A stretch of DNA of 37,362 bases from Acidobacteriota bacterium (GCA_018606725.1 JAGYID010000018.1:1-37362); one strand, 5' to 3'. Counted from the first letter of the stretch, positions 24,651 to 33,665 are shown. Numbers and translations: made by a program. The notes: generated by a model from the sequence alone, not told the origin.

Positions 24651-26876
24651 ATGAAGCGCGCACCGATCCTGACAGTCCTGCCGATGTTCGCATTGCTGAC
24701 CGGGCTGGCGGCGGCTCCGGCCGGGGCCGCGTCCGATCCGGGCTGGCCGCGTCAGATCGTCGTCCCCGAAGCGAAGATCCTCGTCTACCAGCCGCAACCC
24801 GACGGTCATGACGGGAATATCGTCACGGCCCGGGCAGCGGTCTCCGTCACGGGGAAGGGGAAGACCGTGCCGACCTTCGGCACGGTCTGGTTCAGGGTCC
24901 GCGGCGAGATCGATCGCGAGAAGCGGATGGTGGAGTTCGCCGACCTGACCGTGCCCAAGTCGAGGTTCCCGGGGGCAACGCCGGAGGACGAGCAGAAGCT
25001 GGCCGCCCTCCTCGAGAAAGAGATGCCCAAGTGGAATCTCACGATGTCGCTGGACCGGCTGGTCGCCAGCCTGAAGGCGGTCGAGAAGGAGAAGGAGTAC
25101 GCCGAGAATTTCAATAACACCCCCCCGAACATCATCGTGGAGAAGGTCCCGGCGCTCCTGGTGCTGGTCGACGGCCAGCCGGTGCTGCGGCCGGTGAAGG
25201 GCTCGGAGAGCCTGCAGCGGGTGGTCAACACCCCCGTCTTCCTGGTGTTCGACGGCAAGGACTACTACCTGAGCGGCGGAGCGGCCTGGTTCAAGAACAG
25301 CGACCTCAAGGGCGAATGGAAGGCGACCAAGAGCCCCCCGAAGGAGGTCGCCGCCTATTACGAATCGACTGTGCAGCCGGCCGGAGGCAAGACGAAGGGC
25401 GCTGCGCCGAAGCCGGCGGACGCCGGGGCGAAGACCCCGAAAATCGTCGTCGCCAACGAGCCGACCGAGCTCCTCGTCCTCGAGGGGGAGCCGAAGTACT
25501 CTCCGGTCACCGACACCGACCTGGTCTACATCAGCAACACGAAGAGCGATATCTTCATGGACCTCCTGTCGCAGCGGCTGTACCTGCTGCTGTCGGGGCG
25601 CTGGTTCACCAGCAAGTCGCTGCAGGGTCCGTGGGAGTTCGTCAAGTCGGCGGAGCTGCCGGCCGATTTCAAGAAGATCCCGGAGCCGTCACGCAAGGGC
25701 AACGTCCTCAGCAGCGTCGCCGGCACCCCGCAGGCCGAGGAGGCGGTGCTCGACGCCCAGGTCCCGCAGACCGCGGCGGTCAAGCGCGCGGAGGCGAAGA
25801 CCAAGGTCGAGTACGACGGCGAGCCGCAGTTCAAGCCGGTCACCGGCACCGAGGTGGAGTACGCGGTCAACACGTCGTCGCAGGTGCTGCGGATCAAGGG
25901 GAAGTACTACGTCTGCGACCAGGCGATCTGGTTCGTCGGTGATTCCCCGAACGGCCCGTGGACCGTGTCCGACAAGGCGCCGCCGGAAGTCCAGCAGATC
26001 CCCCCCGATTCGCCTGCCTACAACACCAAGTATGTCTACGTCTACGATTCGACGCCCGACGTCGTATACGTCGGCTACATGCCCGGCTACGTCGGCTGCT
26101 ACCCGTACTACGGCACGGTGGTGTGGGGGACCGGCTGGTACTACCCGCCCTACATCTCCCCCTATGCGTACTACCCGCGCCCGGTCACCTGGGGTTTGAG
26201 CGTCGGTTACAACCCGTACACCGGCTGGAGCTTCGGCATCGGCTTCTCCGCCGGCCCGTTCCACATGACGTTCTGGGGTGGCGGCGGCTACGGCGGGTAC
26301 TACGGACCGGTCTACGGCCATGGCGGCGGCAACACGATCAACATCGGCGAGATCAACGTCGGCGGCGGGGGCAATCGCCCGGGCGGCGGCGGCAACTGGA
26401 ACCAGGGCGCCGGGAACCGGCCGTCGCCCAAGGGAACCAACGACAACATTTACAACCGGGGGGAGAACAAGGGCCGCAACGCCTCGACCATGGACAAGTC
26501 CCGTCCCCAGGCCAAGACCGCGCAGGGCGCCGCCAATAACGTCTATTCCGATCGCGACGGCAATGTCTACCAGCGATCGAAGGACGGTTCATGGCAGCAG
26601 CGCGAGGGCAATTCCTGGAAGTCGGCTGGCGGGGGCGCGGACGCGAGCCAGAGGCCGGCCGGGGCTGCGGGCGCCGGCACGAAGCCATCGACCGGAGCGA
26701 CCGGCGGCTCGTCGCGGCCGTCGGGGGGAGGCTATGGCGGTGGCGCCCCGGCGGGGCTGAACAGTGACTACTCGGCGCGCCAGCGCGGCACCGCCCGGAC
26801 GCAGAGCTTCTCCAGTGGCGGCGGCATGCGTGGGGGCGGCGGCGGGATGCGGGGCGGGGGCGGCTCCCGGCGCTGA
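24651..26876 (+). CDS. Secreted triple-repeat protein with Gly/Tyr-rich C-terminus ('carbohydrate-binding V/XII' type)
   Basis: A 741-aa exported protein with a signal peptide (cleavage near GAASDPG). An N-terminal domain (30-160) is followed by three diverged copies of a 65-75-residue unit at about 167-235, 268-345 and 385-452. Each reads roughly as a small beta module: DGQPVLRPV / EGEPKYSPV / DGEPQFKPV, then VxNT or ISNT, a strand, xWF, then G-W/P-W and PxEV or PADF. Residues 463-560 are Tyr/Gly/Trp/Pro-rich (YVGYMPGYVGCYPYYG). The tail (560-741) is Gly/Asn/Ser-rich with a short VYSDRDGNVYQRSKDGSWQQ motif and an Arg-Gly end. Similar proteins are annotated as carbohydrate-binding family V/XII, without experimental support that I know of. 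It is the last gene of the operon, 21 nt after the LolA-like gene. Confidence 0.75.
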   Translation: MKRAPILTVLPMFALLTGLAAAPAGAASDPGWPRQIVVPEAKILVYQPQPDGHDGNIVTARAAVSVTGKGKTVPTFGTVWFRVRGEIDREKRMVEFADLTVPKSRFPGATPEDEQKLAALLEKEMPKWNLTMSLDRLVASLKAVEKEKEYAENFNNTPPNIIVEKVPALLVLVDGQPVLRPVKGSESLQRVVNTPVFLVFDGKDYYLSGGAAWFKNSDLKGEWKATKSPPKEVAAYYESTVQPAGGKTKGAAPKPADAGAKTPKIVVANEPTELLVLEGEPKYSPVTDTDLVYISNTKSDIFMDLLSQRLYLLLSGRWFTSKSLQGPWEFVKSAELPADFKKIPEPSRKGNVLSSVAGTPQAEEAVLDAQVPQTAAVKRAEAKTKVEYDGEPQFKPVTGTEVEYAVNTSSQVLRIKGKYYVCDQAIWFVGDSPNGPWTVSDKAPPEVQQIPPDSPAYNTKYVYVYDSTPDVVYVGYMPGYVGCYPYYGTVVWGTGWYYPPYISPYAYYPRPVTWGLSVGYNPYTGWSFGIGFSAGPFHMTFWGGGGYGGYYGPVYGHGGGNTINIGEINVGGGGNRPGGGGNWNQGAGNRPSPKGTNDNIYNRGENKGRNASTMDKSRPQAKTAQGAANNVYSDRDGNVYQRSKDGSWQQREGNSWKSAGGGADASQRPAGAAGAGTKPSTGATGGSSRPSGGGYGGGAPAGLNSDYSARQRGTARTQSFSSGGGMRGGGGGMRGGGGSRR

Positions 26877-26883
26877 CCGGAGC

Positions 26884-28290
26884 TCAGTTCGTCGCGGGCG
26901 CTTCCGACCAGCCGCCGCCGAGCGCCTTGTAGAGCAGGACGATCGCTCCGAGTTGCTGCCGCAGGGTCTGCGACGCGTCGAGCTCGGCGTTGAACAGGGA
27001 ACGCTCCGCGTCGAGGACCTCGAGATAGCTGGTCACGCCGTTGTCGTAACGGGCGCGCGACAGGCGCGCCGCCCCGCGCGCCGCCGCGACCTGCCGCACG
27101 CGCGCCTCGTACTCGTCGCGATAGGTGCGCACCGCCACCAGCGCGTCCTCCGCCTCGCGGAACGCCTGCAGGACCGCCGTCTCGTAAAGCTGCAGCGCCT
27201 GCTCGGTGCGGGCCTTCTCGATCTCGACGCGGCGCCGGTTGCGGCCGTAGTTGAACAGCGGGCCGACGAGGCTGGCGCCGATGTTCCAGAACGAGGCGCC
27301 GGTGGCGTTGAGGTTCGACAGCTCGCTGCTCTCGTAGCCGTAGGCCCCCGTGAGGCTGAGCGTGGGGAAGCGCGCCGCCTGGGCCACGCCGATGCGCGCC
27401 GTCTGGGCGTGCAACGCCTGCTCGGCGGCGAGGACGTCGGGGCGCCGCTCCAGGAGCTCCGACGGCAGCCCCGCCGGGACATCGGGCGGAAATGTCTGCT
27501 CGTCGAGACGGGCGCCGCGCTCGATCGGGCCGGGGTTCCGCCCGAGGAGGACGCTCAGACCGTTCTCCGTCTGTCCCACCTGGCGCTCGAAGGACGAGAG
27601 CGCCGCCGCCGCCGTCGCCTCCTCGATCTCCGCCTGGTGCACGTCGAGCTCCGGGATGATGCCGCGCTCGAAGCGCAGCCGGATCAGGCGCAGCGACTCG
27701 CGCCTCGACTCGAGCGTGCGCCGGGCGATCTCCATCTCCGCGTCGAAATCGCGCAGCGTCAGGTAGGCGCCGGCGACGTCGGAGACCAGGGTGATGGTCA
27801 CGCTGCGGCGGGCCTCCTCGGTCGCCAGCAGGTCGGCGCGGGCCGCCTCGGTGGCGCGGCGCAGCTTCCCCCACAGGTCGATCTCGAATCGCAGGTCGGC
27901 GGCCAGGACGTAGACGTCGCGATGCTCGCCCCCGATCCCCGGGATCACCTGGTCGCTGGTCTTCAGCCGCGAGGTGCCCGCCGCGCCGTCGATGGTCGGG
28001 AACTGGTCGGCCTTGGTGAAGCCGAGGGCGGCGCGCGCCTCGGCGATCCGCGCCACGGCGATCTTGAGATCCTTGTTCTCTGCGAGCGCCGTGCGGATCA
28101 GGGCCTGCAGCCGCTCATCCTTGAACAGCTCCCACCACGGCAGGTTGGCGACCGCGGCGCCGGGGGGCGCCTGCTGCACGTACGCTTCGGGCACCGGCAG
28201 CCCGGGTCGCTGGTAGTTCGGACCGAGGTGGCACGCCGTGACGGCGAGCACCGCCGGCAGAACAACCCCGAGGACGATCCGGCGCGTCAT
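26884..28290 (-). CDS. RND efflux outer-membrane factor (OprM/NodT type), lipoprotein
   Basis: The TolC-like exit duct of the tripartite pump. A 468-aa lipoprotein starts at the ATG at 28290 (lipobox AVTAC, Cys20), rather than the longer frame to 28338, which would overlap the pump gene. Family features are CHLGPNYQRPGLPVPEAY at the mature N-terminus and two copies of the long alpha-hairpin/beta repeat. Typical stretches include RIAEARAALGFTKADQFPTID, LDVHQAEIEEATAAAALSSFERQ, LLERRPDVLAAEQALHAQTARIGVAQAARFP and YDNGVTSYLEVLDAERSLF. It starts one base beyond the pump stop, so it is translationally coupled, and it converges on the triple-repeat gene 7 nt away. Confidence 0.92.
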   Translation of the reverse strand: MTRRIVLGVVLPAVLAVTACHLGPNYQRPGLPVPEAYVQQAPPGAAVANLPWWELFKDERLQALIRTALAENKDLKIAVARIAEARAALGFTKADQFPTIDGAAGTSRLKTSDQVIPGIGGEHRDVYVLAADLRFEIDLWGKLRRATEAARADLLATEEARRSVTITLVSDVAGAYLTLRDFDAEMEIARRTLESRRESLRLIRLRFERGIIPELDVHQAEIEEATAAAALSSFERQVGQTENGLSVLLGRNPGPIERGARLDEQTFPPDVPAGLPSELLERRPDVLAAEQALHAQTARIGVAQAARFPTLSLTGAYGYESSELSNLNATGASFWNIGASLVGPLFNYGRNRRRVEIEKARTEQALQLYETAVLQAFREAEDALVAVRTYRDEYEARVRQVAAARGAARLSRARYDNGVTSYLEVLDAERSLFNAELDASQTLRQQLGAIVLLYKALGGGWSEAPATN

Positions 28291-28291
28291 C

Positions 28292-31200
28292 TCAATGTCC
28301 CCCGGCGGCGCCGTCGTGCCCGCCGCCCGCGCCACCATGCTTGCCGCCCCCCGTCACCTTCTCGACCGCGACGAACAGGACCGGGATCAGGAACACGCCG
28401 AGGAAGGTGGCGATCAGCATCCCCGCGAAGACCGCCATCCCCATGACCTTGCGACCCTCGGCGCCGGCGCCGGAGGCGGTCAGGAGCGGCACGACGCCGA
28501 GGATGAACGCGAAGGCGGTCATCAAAATGGGCCGGAAGCGCAGCTTCGACGCCTCGAGTGCCGCCTCGACGAGCGGCGTTCCTTCGTGGACCTTGGCGCG
28601 GGCAAACTCGACGATCAGGATGGCGTTCTTCGCCGCCAGGCCGATCAGCATGACCAGGCCGATCTGGGCGAACACGTTGTTGACGTAGCTCGGGCTGAAC
28701 TGGCGCGCCAGCCACAGGCCGAGGAACGCGCCGAAGACGGCGAACGGAGTCCCGAGCAGGACGCTGAACGGCAGCCCCCACGACTCGTACTGCGCCGCCA
28801 GGATCAGGAACACCAGGACGATCGCCAGCGCGAACACGACCGCCCCGCTGCCCGCCGCCTTGACCTCCTGGTACGACATGTTGGCCCAGTCGTAGCCCAT
28901 CTCCGGCGGCAGCGTCTCGCGCGCCACTTCCTGCAGGGCCGCGAGCGCCTGCGCCGAGGAATACCCCTCGGCCGGCACGCCGCCGATGTCAACGGCGCGG
29001 AACAAATTGAAGCGGTTGGTGAACTCCGGCCCTGTCGTCTGGCTGGTGGTAATGAGGGTCGACAGCGGCACCATCGCGCCGGTGCCGCTTCGCACGTAGA
29101 ACAGGGCGAGGTCGTCGGTCTTCGTCCGGTACTCCGCCTCCGCCTGCACATAGACCTTGTAGACCCGGCCGAAGCGGTTGAAGTCGTTGACGTAGGTGCT
29201 GCCGAGCAGCGTGCCGAGGGTGGTGGTCACCTCGTTGAGCGACACGCCGAGCTTGAGCGCCTTGTCGCGGTCGATGTCGGCATAGATCTGCGGCACGCTG
29301 GCGCGATAGACGCTCGAGATGCGGCCGATCTCCGGCCTCTTGGCTGCGGCGGCCATGAATGTGTCCGCCTGCTGCGCCAGGAATTCCGGCGTGCCGCCGC
29401 TGCGATCCTGGAGCATGAAGTTGAACCCCGCCCCCGTCCCGAGCCCGGGAATCGCCGGCGGCCCGAAGGCGAACACCGTCGCCTCCGGAACGCGCAGGGC
29501 GAATTGTCGGTTGAGCGCGGCCATCACCCGGAACACGTGCTCCTCGTGCTCGGTGCGCTCCTCCCAGGGCTTGAGCGACACGAAGAACATGCCGGTGTTC
29601 GAGGCGTACGCCGTGTTGATCATGCTGTAGCCGGTGACCGTGTTGTACGAGCCGATCGCCTCGTTCTCCTTCAGGATCTCCTCGACACTCCGGCAGACTG
29701 CGTCGGTCCGCTCGAGGGAGGAGCCATCCGGCAGCTGGACGTTGACCAGGAAGTATCCCTGGTCCTCCTCCGGCACGAACCCCGACGGGATCCGCTTGCC
29801 CAGGCCCACGATCAAGACGACGAGCACGGCGACGAAGGCGAGGCTCCGGATCATCTTGCGCACCAGGATCGAGGTGACCCCGATGTAGCCGCCGGTCGTG
29901 CGCTCGAAGACGCGATTGAACCAGCCGTAGAACGGGGACAGCAGCGACTTCTTCCCGCCGGCCGGCTTCAGCAGCAGCGCCGACAGCGCCGGGCTGAGCG
30001 TCAGGGCGTTGAGGGCGGAGAACATCACCGAGATGGCGATGGTGATGGCGAACTGCTGGTAGAGACGGCCGGTGATGCCGCCCATGAAGGCGACCGGGAC
30101 GAACACCGCCATCAGGATCAGGGCGATCGCCACCACCGGGCCGCTGACCTCGCTCATCGCCTTGATCGTCGCCTCCTTCGGGGCGAGGCCGTGCTCGATG
30201 TGGTGCATGACCGCCTCGACCACCACGATGGCGTCGTCGACCACGATGCCGATCGCCAGGACCAGCCCCAGGAGCGACAGGACGTTGATCGAGAAGCCGA
30301 GCAGCGGGAAGGCGATGAACGTGCCGATGAGCGACACCGGCACGGTCATGAGCGGGATCAGGGTGGCGCGCCAGTTCTGCAGGAAGACGAACACGACCAG
30401 GATGACCAGGAGGATCGCCTCGAACAGCGTATGGACGATTTCGTTGATTCCCTCGGTGACCGCGAGGGTGGTGTCGAGCGAGACCTCGTAGTCGAGATCA
30501 TCGGGGAAGCGCGTCTTGAGCTCCTCGAGCGTCTTCCTGATCTCGCCGGCAACCTCGAGGGCGTTCGAGCCCGGGATCTGGAAGATCGCCAGGACCGCCG
30601 CCGGATTGCTGTTCAGGCGGCCGACGGCGTTGTAGAGCAGCGTCCCCAGCTCGACGCGCGCCACGTCGCCAAGCCGAACCTGCGAGCCGTCCGGGTTGGT
30701 GCGCAGGACGATCTGCGCGAACTCCCCGGCCTCCATGAGCCGGCCGCGGGTGCGGACAATGTAGGTGTACGTGGTCTTGGGAACGGCCGGCGGCCCGCCG
30801 ATCTGGCCGGCCGGGGTCAGGAGGTTCTGCTGCTGGACCGCGTTGATGATGTCGGTGACGGTGATCCCGAGCGTCGCCAGGCGGTCGGGGCTCAGCCAGA
30901 TCCGCATGGCGTAGTCGCTGCCGCCGAACAGGTTGATCTGGCCGACACCGCGAATTCTGGCGATGGCGTCGTTGACGTTGATGACCGCGTAGTTCGACAG
31001 GAAGCTGCTGTCGTAGGTGCCCTTCGGCGACTTCAACGACACCACCAGCAGGGGGAAGGCCAACGACTTCTTGACGTTCACCCCGTACGTCTTCACCGAC
31101 TGGGGCAGCGAGGCGGTCGCCTGGCTGACGCGGTTCTGCGTCAGGACGTTCGCCATGTCGAGGTCGGTGCCCACCTCGAACGACACCTGAAGGGTCAGGG

Positions 31201-31459
31201 TGCTGTCGTTGGCGTTGATCGACTTCATGTAGATCATGTTCTCGACGCCGTTGACCTGCTGCTCGAGCGGCGTTGCGACCGCCGCCTCGACATCGGTGGC
31301 GCTCGCACCCACGAAGGTCGTGGTGACCTGGATCATCGGCGGGACGATCTCGGGGTACTGGGCCACCGGCAGGCGCCCCAGGGCGACGAGGCCGCCGATG
31401 ATGATGAGGATCGAGAGCACCATCGCCACGATCGGGCGGTTGACGAAGAAGTTGGCCAT
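28292..31459 (-). CDS. RND multidrug efflux permease (HAE1, AcrB/MexB-like)
   Basis: A 1055-aa proton-driven inner-membrane pump exporting hydrophobic or amphiphilic compounds. Full-length HAE1 architecture starts with MANFFVNRPIVAMVL, and the porter loops contain family motifs (PVAQYPEIVPP, GASATDVEAAVATPLEQQVNG). The proton-relay pair is Asp408-Asp409 in GIVVDDAIVVVEAV, and the second half starts a repeat of the fold. The assignment is HAE1 rather than the heavy-metal HME type. The C-terminus carries a Gly-rich tail with three His in the last 15 or so residues (KHGGAGGGHDGAAGGH). It lies 3 nt after the adaptor stop and abuts the outer-membrane factor. Substrates cannot be predicted. Confidence 0.95.
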   Translation of the reverse strand: MANFFVNRPIVAMVLSILIIIGGLVALGRLPVAQYPEIVPPMIQVTTTFVGASATDVEAAVATPLEQQVNGVENMIYMKSINANDSTLTLQVSFEVGTDLDMANVLTQNRVSQATASLPQSVKTYGVNVKKSLAFPLLVVSLKSPKGTYDSSFLSNYAVINVNDAIARIRGVGQINLFGGSDYAMRIWLSPDRLATLGITVTDIINAVQQQNLLTPAGQIGGPPAVPKTTYTYIVRTRGRLMEAGEFAQIVLRTNPDGSQVRLGDVARVELGTLLYNAVGRLNSNPAAVLAIFQIPGSNALEVAGEIRKTLEELKTRFPDDLDYEVSLDTTLAVTEGINEIVHTLFEAILLVILVVFVFLQNWRATLIPLMTVPVSLIGTFIAFPLLGFSINVLSLLGLVLAIGIVVDDAIVVVEAVMHHIEHGLAPKEATIKAMSEVSGPVVAIALILMAVFVPVAFMGGITGRLYQQFAITIAISVMFSALNALTLSPALSALLLKPAGGKKSLLSPFYGWFNRVFERTTGGYIGVTSILVRKMIRSLAFVAVLVVLIVGLGKRIPSGFVPEEDQGYFLVNVQLPDGSSLERTDAVCRSVEEILKENEAIGSYNTVTGYSMINTAYASNTGMFFVSLKPWEERTEHEEHVFRVMAALNRQFALRVPEATVFAFGPPAIPGLGTGAGFNFMLQDRSGGTPEFLAQQADTFMAAAAKRPEIGRISSVYRASVPQIYADIDRDKALKLGVSLNEVTTTLGTLLGSTYVNDFNRFGRVYKVYVQAEAEYRTKTDDLALFYVRSGTGAMVPLSTLITTSQTTGPEFTNRFNLFRAVDIGGVPAEGYSSAQALAALQEVARETLPPEMGYDWANMSYQEVKAAGSGAVVFALAIVLVFLILAAQYESWGLPFSVLLGTPFAVFGAFLGLWLARQFSPSYVNNVFAQIGLVMLIGLAAKNAILIVEFARAKVHEGTPLVEAALEASKLRFRPILMTAFAFILGVVPLLTASGAGAEGRKVMGMAVFAGMLIATFLGVFLIPVLFVAVEKVTGGGKHGGAGGGHDGAAGGH

Positions 31460-31462
31460 CGA

Positions 31463-32668
31463 TCAGCGCCCTGGCGTGGAGTCGGCTGCGGCGGGGGCCG
31501 TGGTGGGCGGCGCGACCACCTTGGGCACGACGACCTGGTCGGCCTGGACCTTCTGGAGCCCCTCGAGGACGACGCGATCCCCGGGGTTGAGCCCGTGCTC
31601 GATCAACCACAACTCGCCGACGCGCGGCCCGGGCTCCACGGCGCGCACCTGAATCTTGTTGTCCTCGCCGACGACGAAGACGCGGTAGTTCCCCTGGATT
31701 TCCTGGACCGCCCGCTGCGGGACGAGCAGGGCCCCCTTCTTGGTCTCGATGACGGCGCGGACCCTGGCGAACTGCCCCGGCCGCAGCAGCTTATCGGGAT
31801 TGGGGAAGGTGGCCTGGATGCGCAGGGTCCCGGTCGTCGGGTCGATCTCCCGCTCGGTGAAATCGACCATACCGGGATACGGATAGGTCGAGCCGTCGGC
31901 GAGGAGGAGCTGCAGGCTGCGCTTCTCCTGCTTCGTCCCGGCTCTCTGATCTTCGGCCCCCTTCTTCATCAGCTCGAGGTACTCGCGCTCGGTGATCGAG
32001 AACTGCACCCGGACCGACCGGACGTCCGAGATGGTGTTCAGGATGACCGGGTTGGGAGGACGGCCGACGAAATCGCCGATCTTCGCCTTGGAGAAGCCGA
32101 TCAGGCCGTCGATCGGCGCCTCGATCTTCGTGTACGACAGGTCGAGCCTGGCACCGTCGAGCGCCGCGCGGGCCGCTTCGACGCGCCCCCTGGCGGCCCC
32201 CTGCTGGGCGAGCGCCGTGTCGAGATCGCGCTCGCTGACCGCTTTCATCTCCGCCAGCGGCTTGTAGCGCGCGACGTCGGCATCGGCCTTCACGAGCAGC
32301 GTCTCCGCCTCGGCGAGCTGCCCCTGTGCCTGCCCGACCCGCGCCTGGTATTCCCGCGGGTCGATGTCATAAAGGAGCGACCCCTTGCGCACCGAGCTCC
32401 CCTCCCGGAAATGCATCCCCTCGAGATACCCCTCGACCCGCGCCCGGATCTCGATGTCAACGGCGCCCAGCGTCGTGCCGACCATGTCCAGAGTGATCGG
32501 CTCGTCGCGCTCGACGACCTGCGTCACCGGGATCTCGGTGGGCGGCGCCTGTGGCGCCGGCGGCTTGGTACATGCGGCTGCGGTGAGAACCAGGAGCAGG
32601 ACGGTGCACACCGGCCAGTCGCGGTGCCGCCTGAAGCCGGCAAGGGGGAGGGAGTGAATCGGGTTCAT
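31463..32668 (-). CDS. RND efflux periplasmic adaptor (membrane fusion protein), lipoprotein
   Basis: A 401-aa AcrA/MexA-type adaptor linking pump and outer-membrane factor. The ATG at 32668 follows GAGGAA and begins a lipoprotein signal (lipobox LTAAAC, Cys33); the longer frame to 32755 crosses the probable promoter and is rejected. Order of parts: beta-barrel/lipoyl half (IEIRARVEGYLEGMHFREGSSVRKGSLLYDIDP), alpha-hairpin (about 110-165), second lipoyl half (LSYTKIEAPIDGLIGFSKAKIGD), beta-barrel (STYPYPGMVDFTEREIDPTTGTLRIQATFPNPD, LLRPGQFARVRA) and membrane-proximal domain. It is the first gene of the efflux operon. No TetR- or MarR-type regulator is visible nearby. Confidence 0.94.
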   Translation of the reverse strand: MNPIHSLPLAGFRRHRDWPVCTVLLLVLTAAACTKPPAPQAPPTEIPVTQVVERDEPITLDMVGTTLGAVDIEIRARVEGYLEGMHFREGSSVRKGSLLYDIDPREYQARVGQAQGQLAEAETLLVKADADVARYKPLAEMKAVSERDLDTALAQQGAARGRVEAARAALDGARLDLSYTKIEAPIDGLIGFSKAKIGDFVGRPPNPVILNTISDVRSVRVQFSITEREYLELMKKGAEDQRAGTKQEKRSLQLLLADGSTYPYPGMVDFTEREIDPTTGTLRIQATFPNPDKLLRPGQFARVRAVIETKKGALLVPQRAVQEIQGNYRVFVVGEDNKIQVRAVEPGPRVGELWLIEHGLNPGDRVVLEGLQKVQADQVVVPKVVAPPTTAPAAADSTPGR

Positions 32669-32753
32669 GCGTTCCTCGCGTTGCCGCGCCCGTGATTCCC
32701 CGCGGCCCGTCGATAGAACGGGAGATTCGGGAGAGCCTGTTTCGAGGGGGCTC

Positions 32754-32764
32754 ATCCTAGCACA
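32754..32764 (-). promoter_or_regulatory. Candidate extended -10 for the RND efflux operon
   Basis: On the - strand, TGTGC-TAGGAT ends 86 nt upstream of the adaptor ATG at 32668. No -35 is recognisable. It sits after the DUF1579 stop, which would let the pump be expressed separately from that gene. Confidence 0.35.
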
Positions 32765-32782
32765 GGATCCCGCCGTTCTCGC

Positions 32783-32799
32783 CCGACGGCGCTCGTCGG
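32783..32799 (-). terminator. Possible stem-loop after the DUF1579 gene
   Basis: CCGACG (32783-32788) and CGTCGG (32794-32799) form a perfect 6-bp stem with a 5-nt loop, 13 nt beyond the DUF1579 stop in its direction of transcription. No T-run follows. It lies just upstream of the candidate efflux promoter, so it could instead be an operator. Confidence 0.3.
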
Positions 32800-32812
32800 A
32801 GCCGAGGCCGCG

Positions 32813-33418
32813 CTACTTCTTGAGGTAGGTAATCTCCATCATCTTCATTTCCTTGCCGTCCTTGCCCGGGGCGTACATCTCGAAGATCTGGGTCGTCGGG
32901 GTCGTCCAGCGGGTGATCATGCGCGCCTTGACCGGCCCCTTCTTGACCGCATCGTTCCAGGTGCCGGTGAAGGTGCAACTCTTCCCCTGCGCGTCACAGG
33001 TGCCGTCGGTCACCATCAACCCGGTTGACATGCTGTCGTTCCAGGTGGACCAGTACCTGCCGCTCACGTTGTCGTACCCCATCATGCCGTGACCGGTGAA
33101 GGGCGTGCCCATCATCGAGGAGCTGAGCTCCTCGACGAGCACCCGTCCGTCCAGGCTCATGGAGCGCTTCGCCGTCCCGGTGTCCTCCACCGCCGGCCCG
33201 CCCGCGTCGTGCCAGCTCTTGATCTTGAGATCGTAGCTTCCCGCCGAGGAGGCCAGCGTCTGATGCGCCGGGCCCGGCGTGCCGGCCTTCATGTAGGCCT
33301 CCATCTCGGCCTGCTGCTCCGGCGTCATGGGCGGCTGCTTTTCGATCTGCGCCAGCGCCGGCCCGGCGAGCAGCGCGATCACGACGGCGGCACACAGCAT
33401 TCCAGCGAAGTTGCGCAT
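32813..33418 (-). CDS. Secreted DUF1579-family protein
   Basis: A 201-aa exported protein. The ATG at 33418 follows AGGAGG and opens a signal peptide cleaved after PALA. The mature part starts with a helical Gln/Met-rich stretch (PPMTPEQQAEMEAYMKA), then beta-rich DUF1579 features: PAHQTLASSAGSYDLKIKSW, LDGRVLVEELSSSMMGTPFTGHGMMGYDNVSGRYWSTWND and the late WNDAVKKGPVKARMITRW. The family, probably a lipocalin-like barrel, has no assigned biochemical role. It lies upstream of the efflux operon in the same direction, with a 144-nt gap holding a hairpin and a promoter-like box, so it is probably a separate unit. Confidence 0.85.
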   Translation of the reverse strand: MRNFAGMLCAAVVIALLAGPALAQIEKQPPMTPEQQAEMEAYMKAGTPGPAHQTLASSAGSYDLKIKSWHDAGGPAVEDTGTAKRSMSLDGRVLVEELSSSMMGTPFTGHGMMGYDNVSGRYWSTWNDSMSTGLMVTDGTCDAQGKSCTFTGTWNDAVKKGPVKARMITRWTTPTTQIFEMYAPGKDGKEMKMMEITYLKK

Positions 33419-33445
33419 GTCGGTTCCTCCTGTGAATGAGACGCG

Positions 33446-33471
33446 ATCCTAACCGATCCCGGACGCCGGGA
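33446..33471 (-). promoter_or_regulatory. Candidate -10 and overlapping palindrome upstream of the DUF1579 gene
   Basis: TAGGAT on the - strand (33451-33446) lies 27 nt from the ATG. Just upstream, in the -35/-10 spacer, is the perfect inverted repeat TCCCGG-ACG-CCGGGA (33457-33471), a possible repressor site. No -35 is obvious. The remainder of the gap to 33665 shows only a weak TTGACT (33604-33609) with GACATT 17 nt on, which might serve the + strand kinase gene. Confidence 0.35.
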
Positions 33472-33665
33472 AGCCGCTTCGATTTCGAGGCAGCTCCATG
33501 AGCCGCCCCTGAGCGTTTCTCCCCTCGGATTACAGTTTCGTATCCCTCCGCGCCACCATTCGCCGCTGCGAGGCGCGTCCGTCGGCCATGTCGAGTCCCT
33601 ACCTTGACTTGTATTGGCCGGGACGTGACATTCCGTGCGGCGCACGACCTGCGCCCGGAGTGTGC

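Noticed and set aside
28238-32695. A 1485-codon open frame on the + strand antisense to the RND pump and adaptor
   Set aside because: The opposite strand encodes textbook RND proteins. The antisense product is rich in Asp, Arg, His and Gln with no recognisable domain. It is the usual stop-free shadow of GC-rich third positions.
33604-33632. TTGACT-17-GACATT as the kinase promoter
   Set aside because: The -10 matches poorly; noted only as a weak possibility in the gap description.
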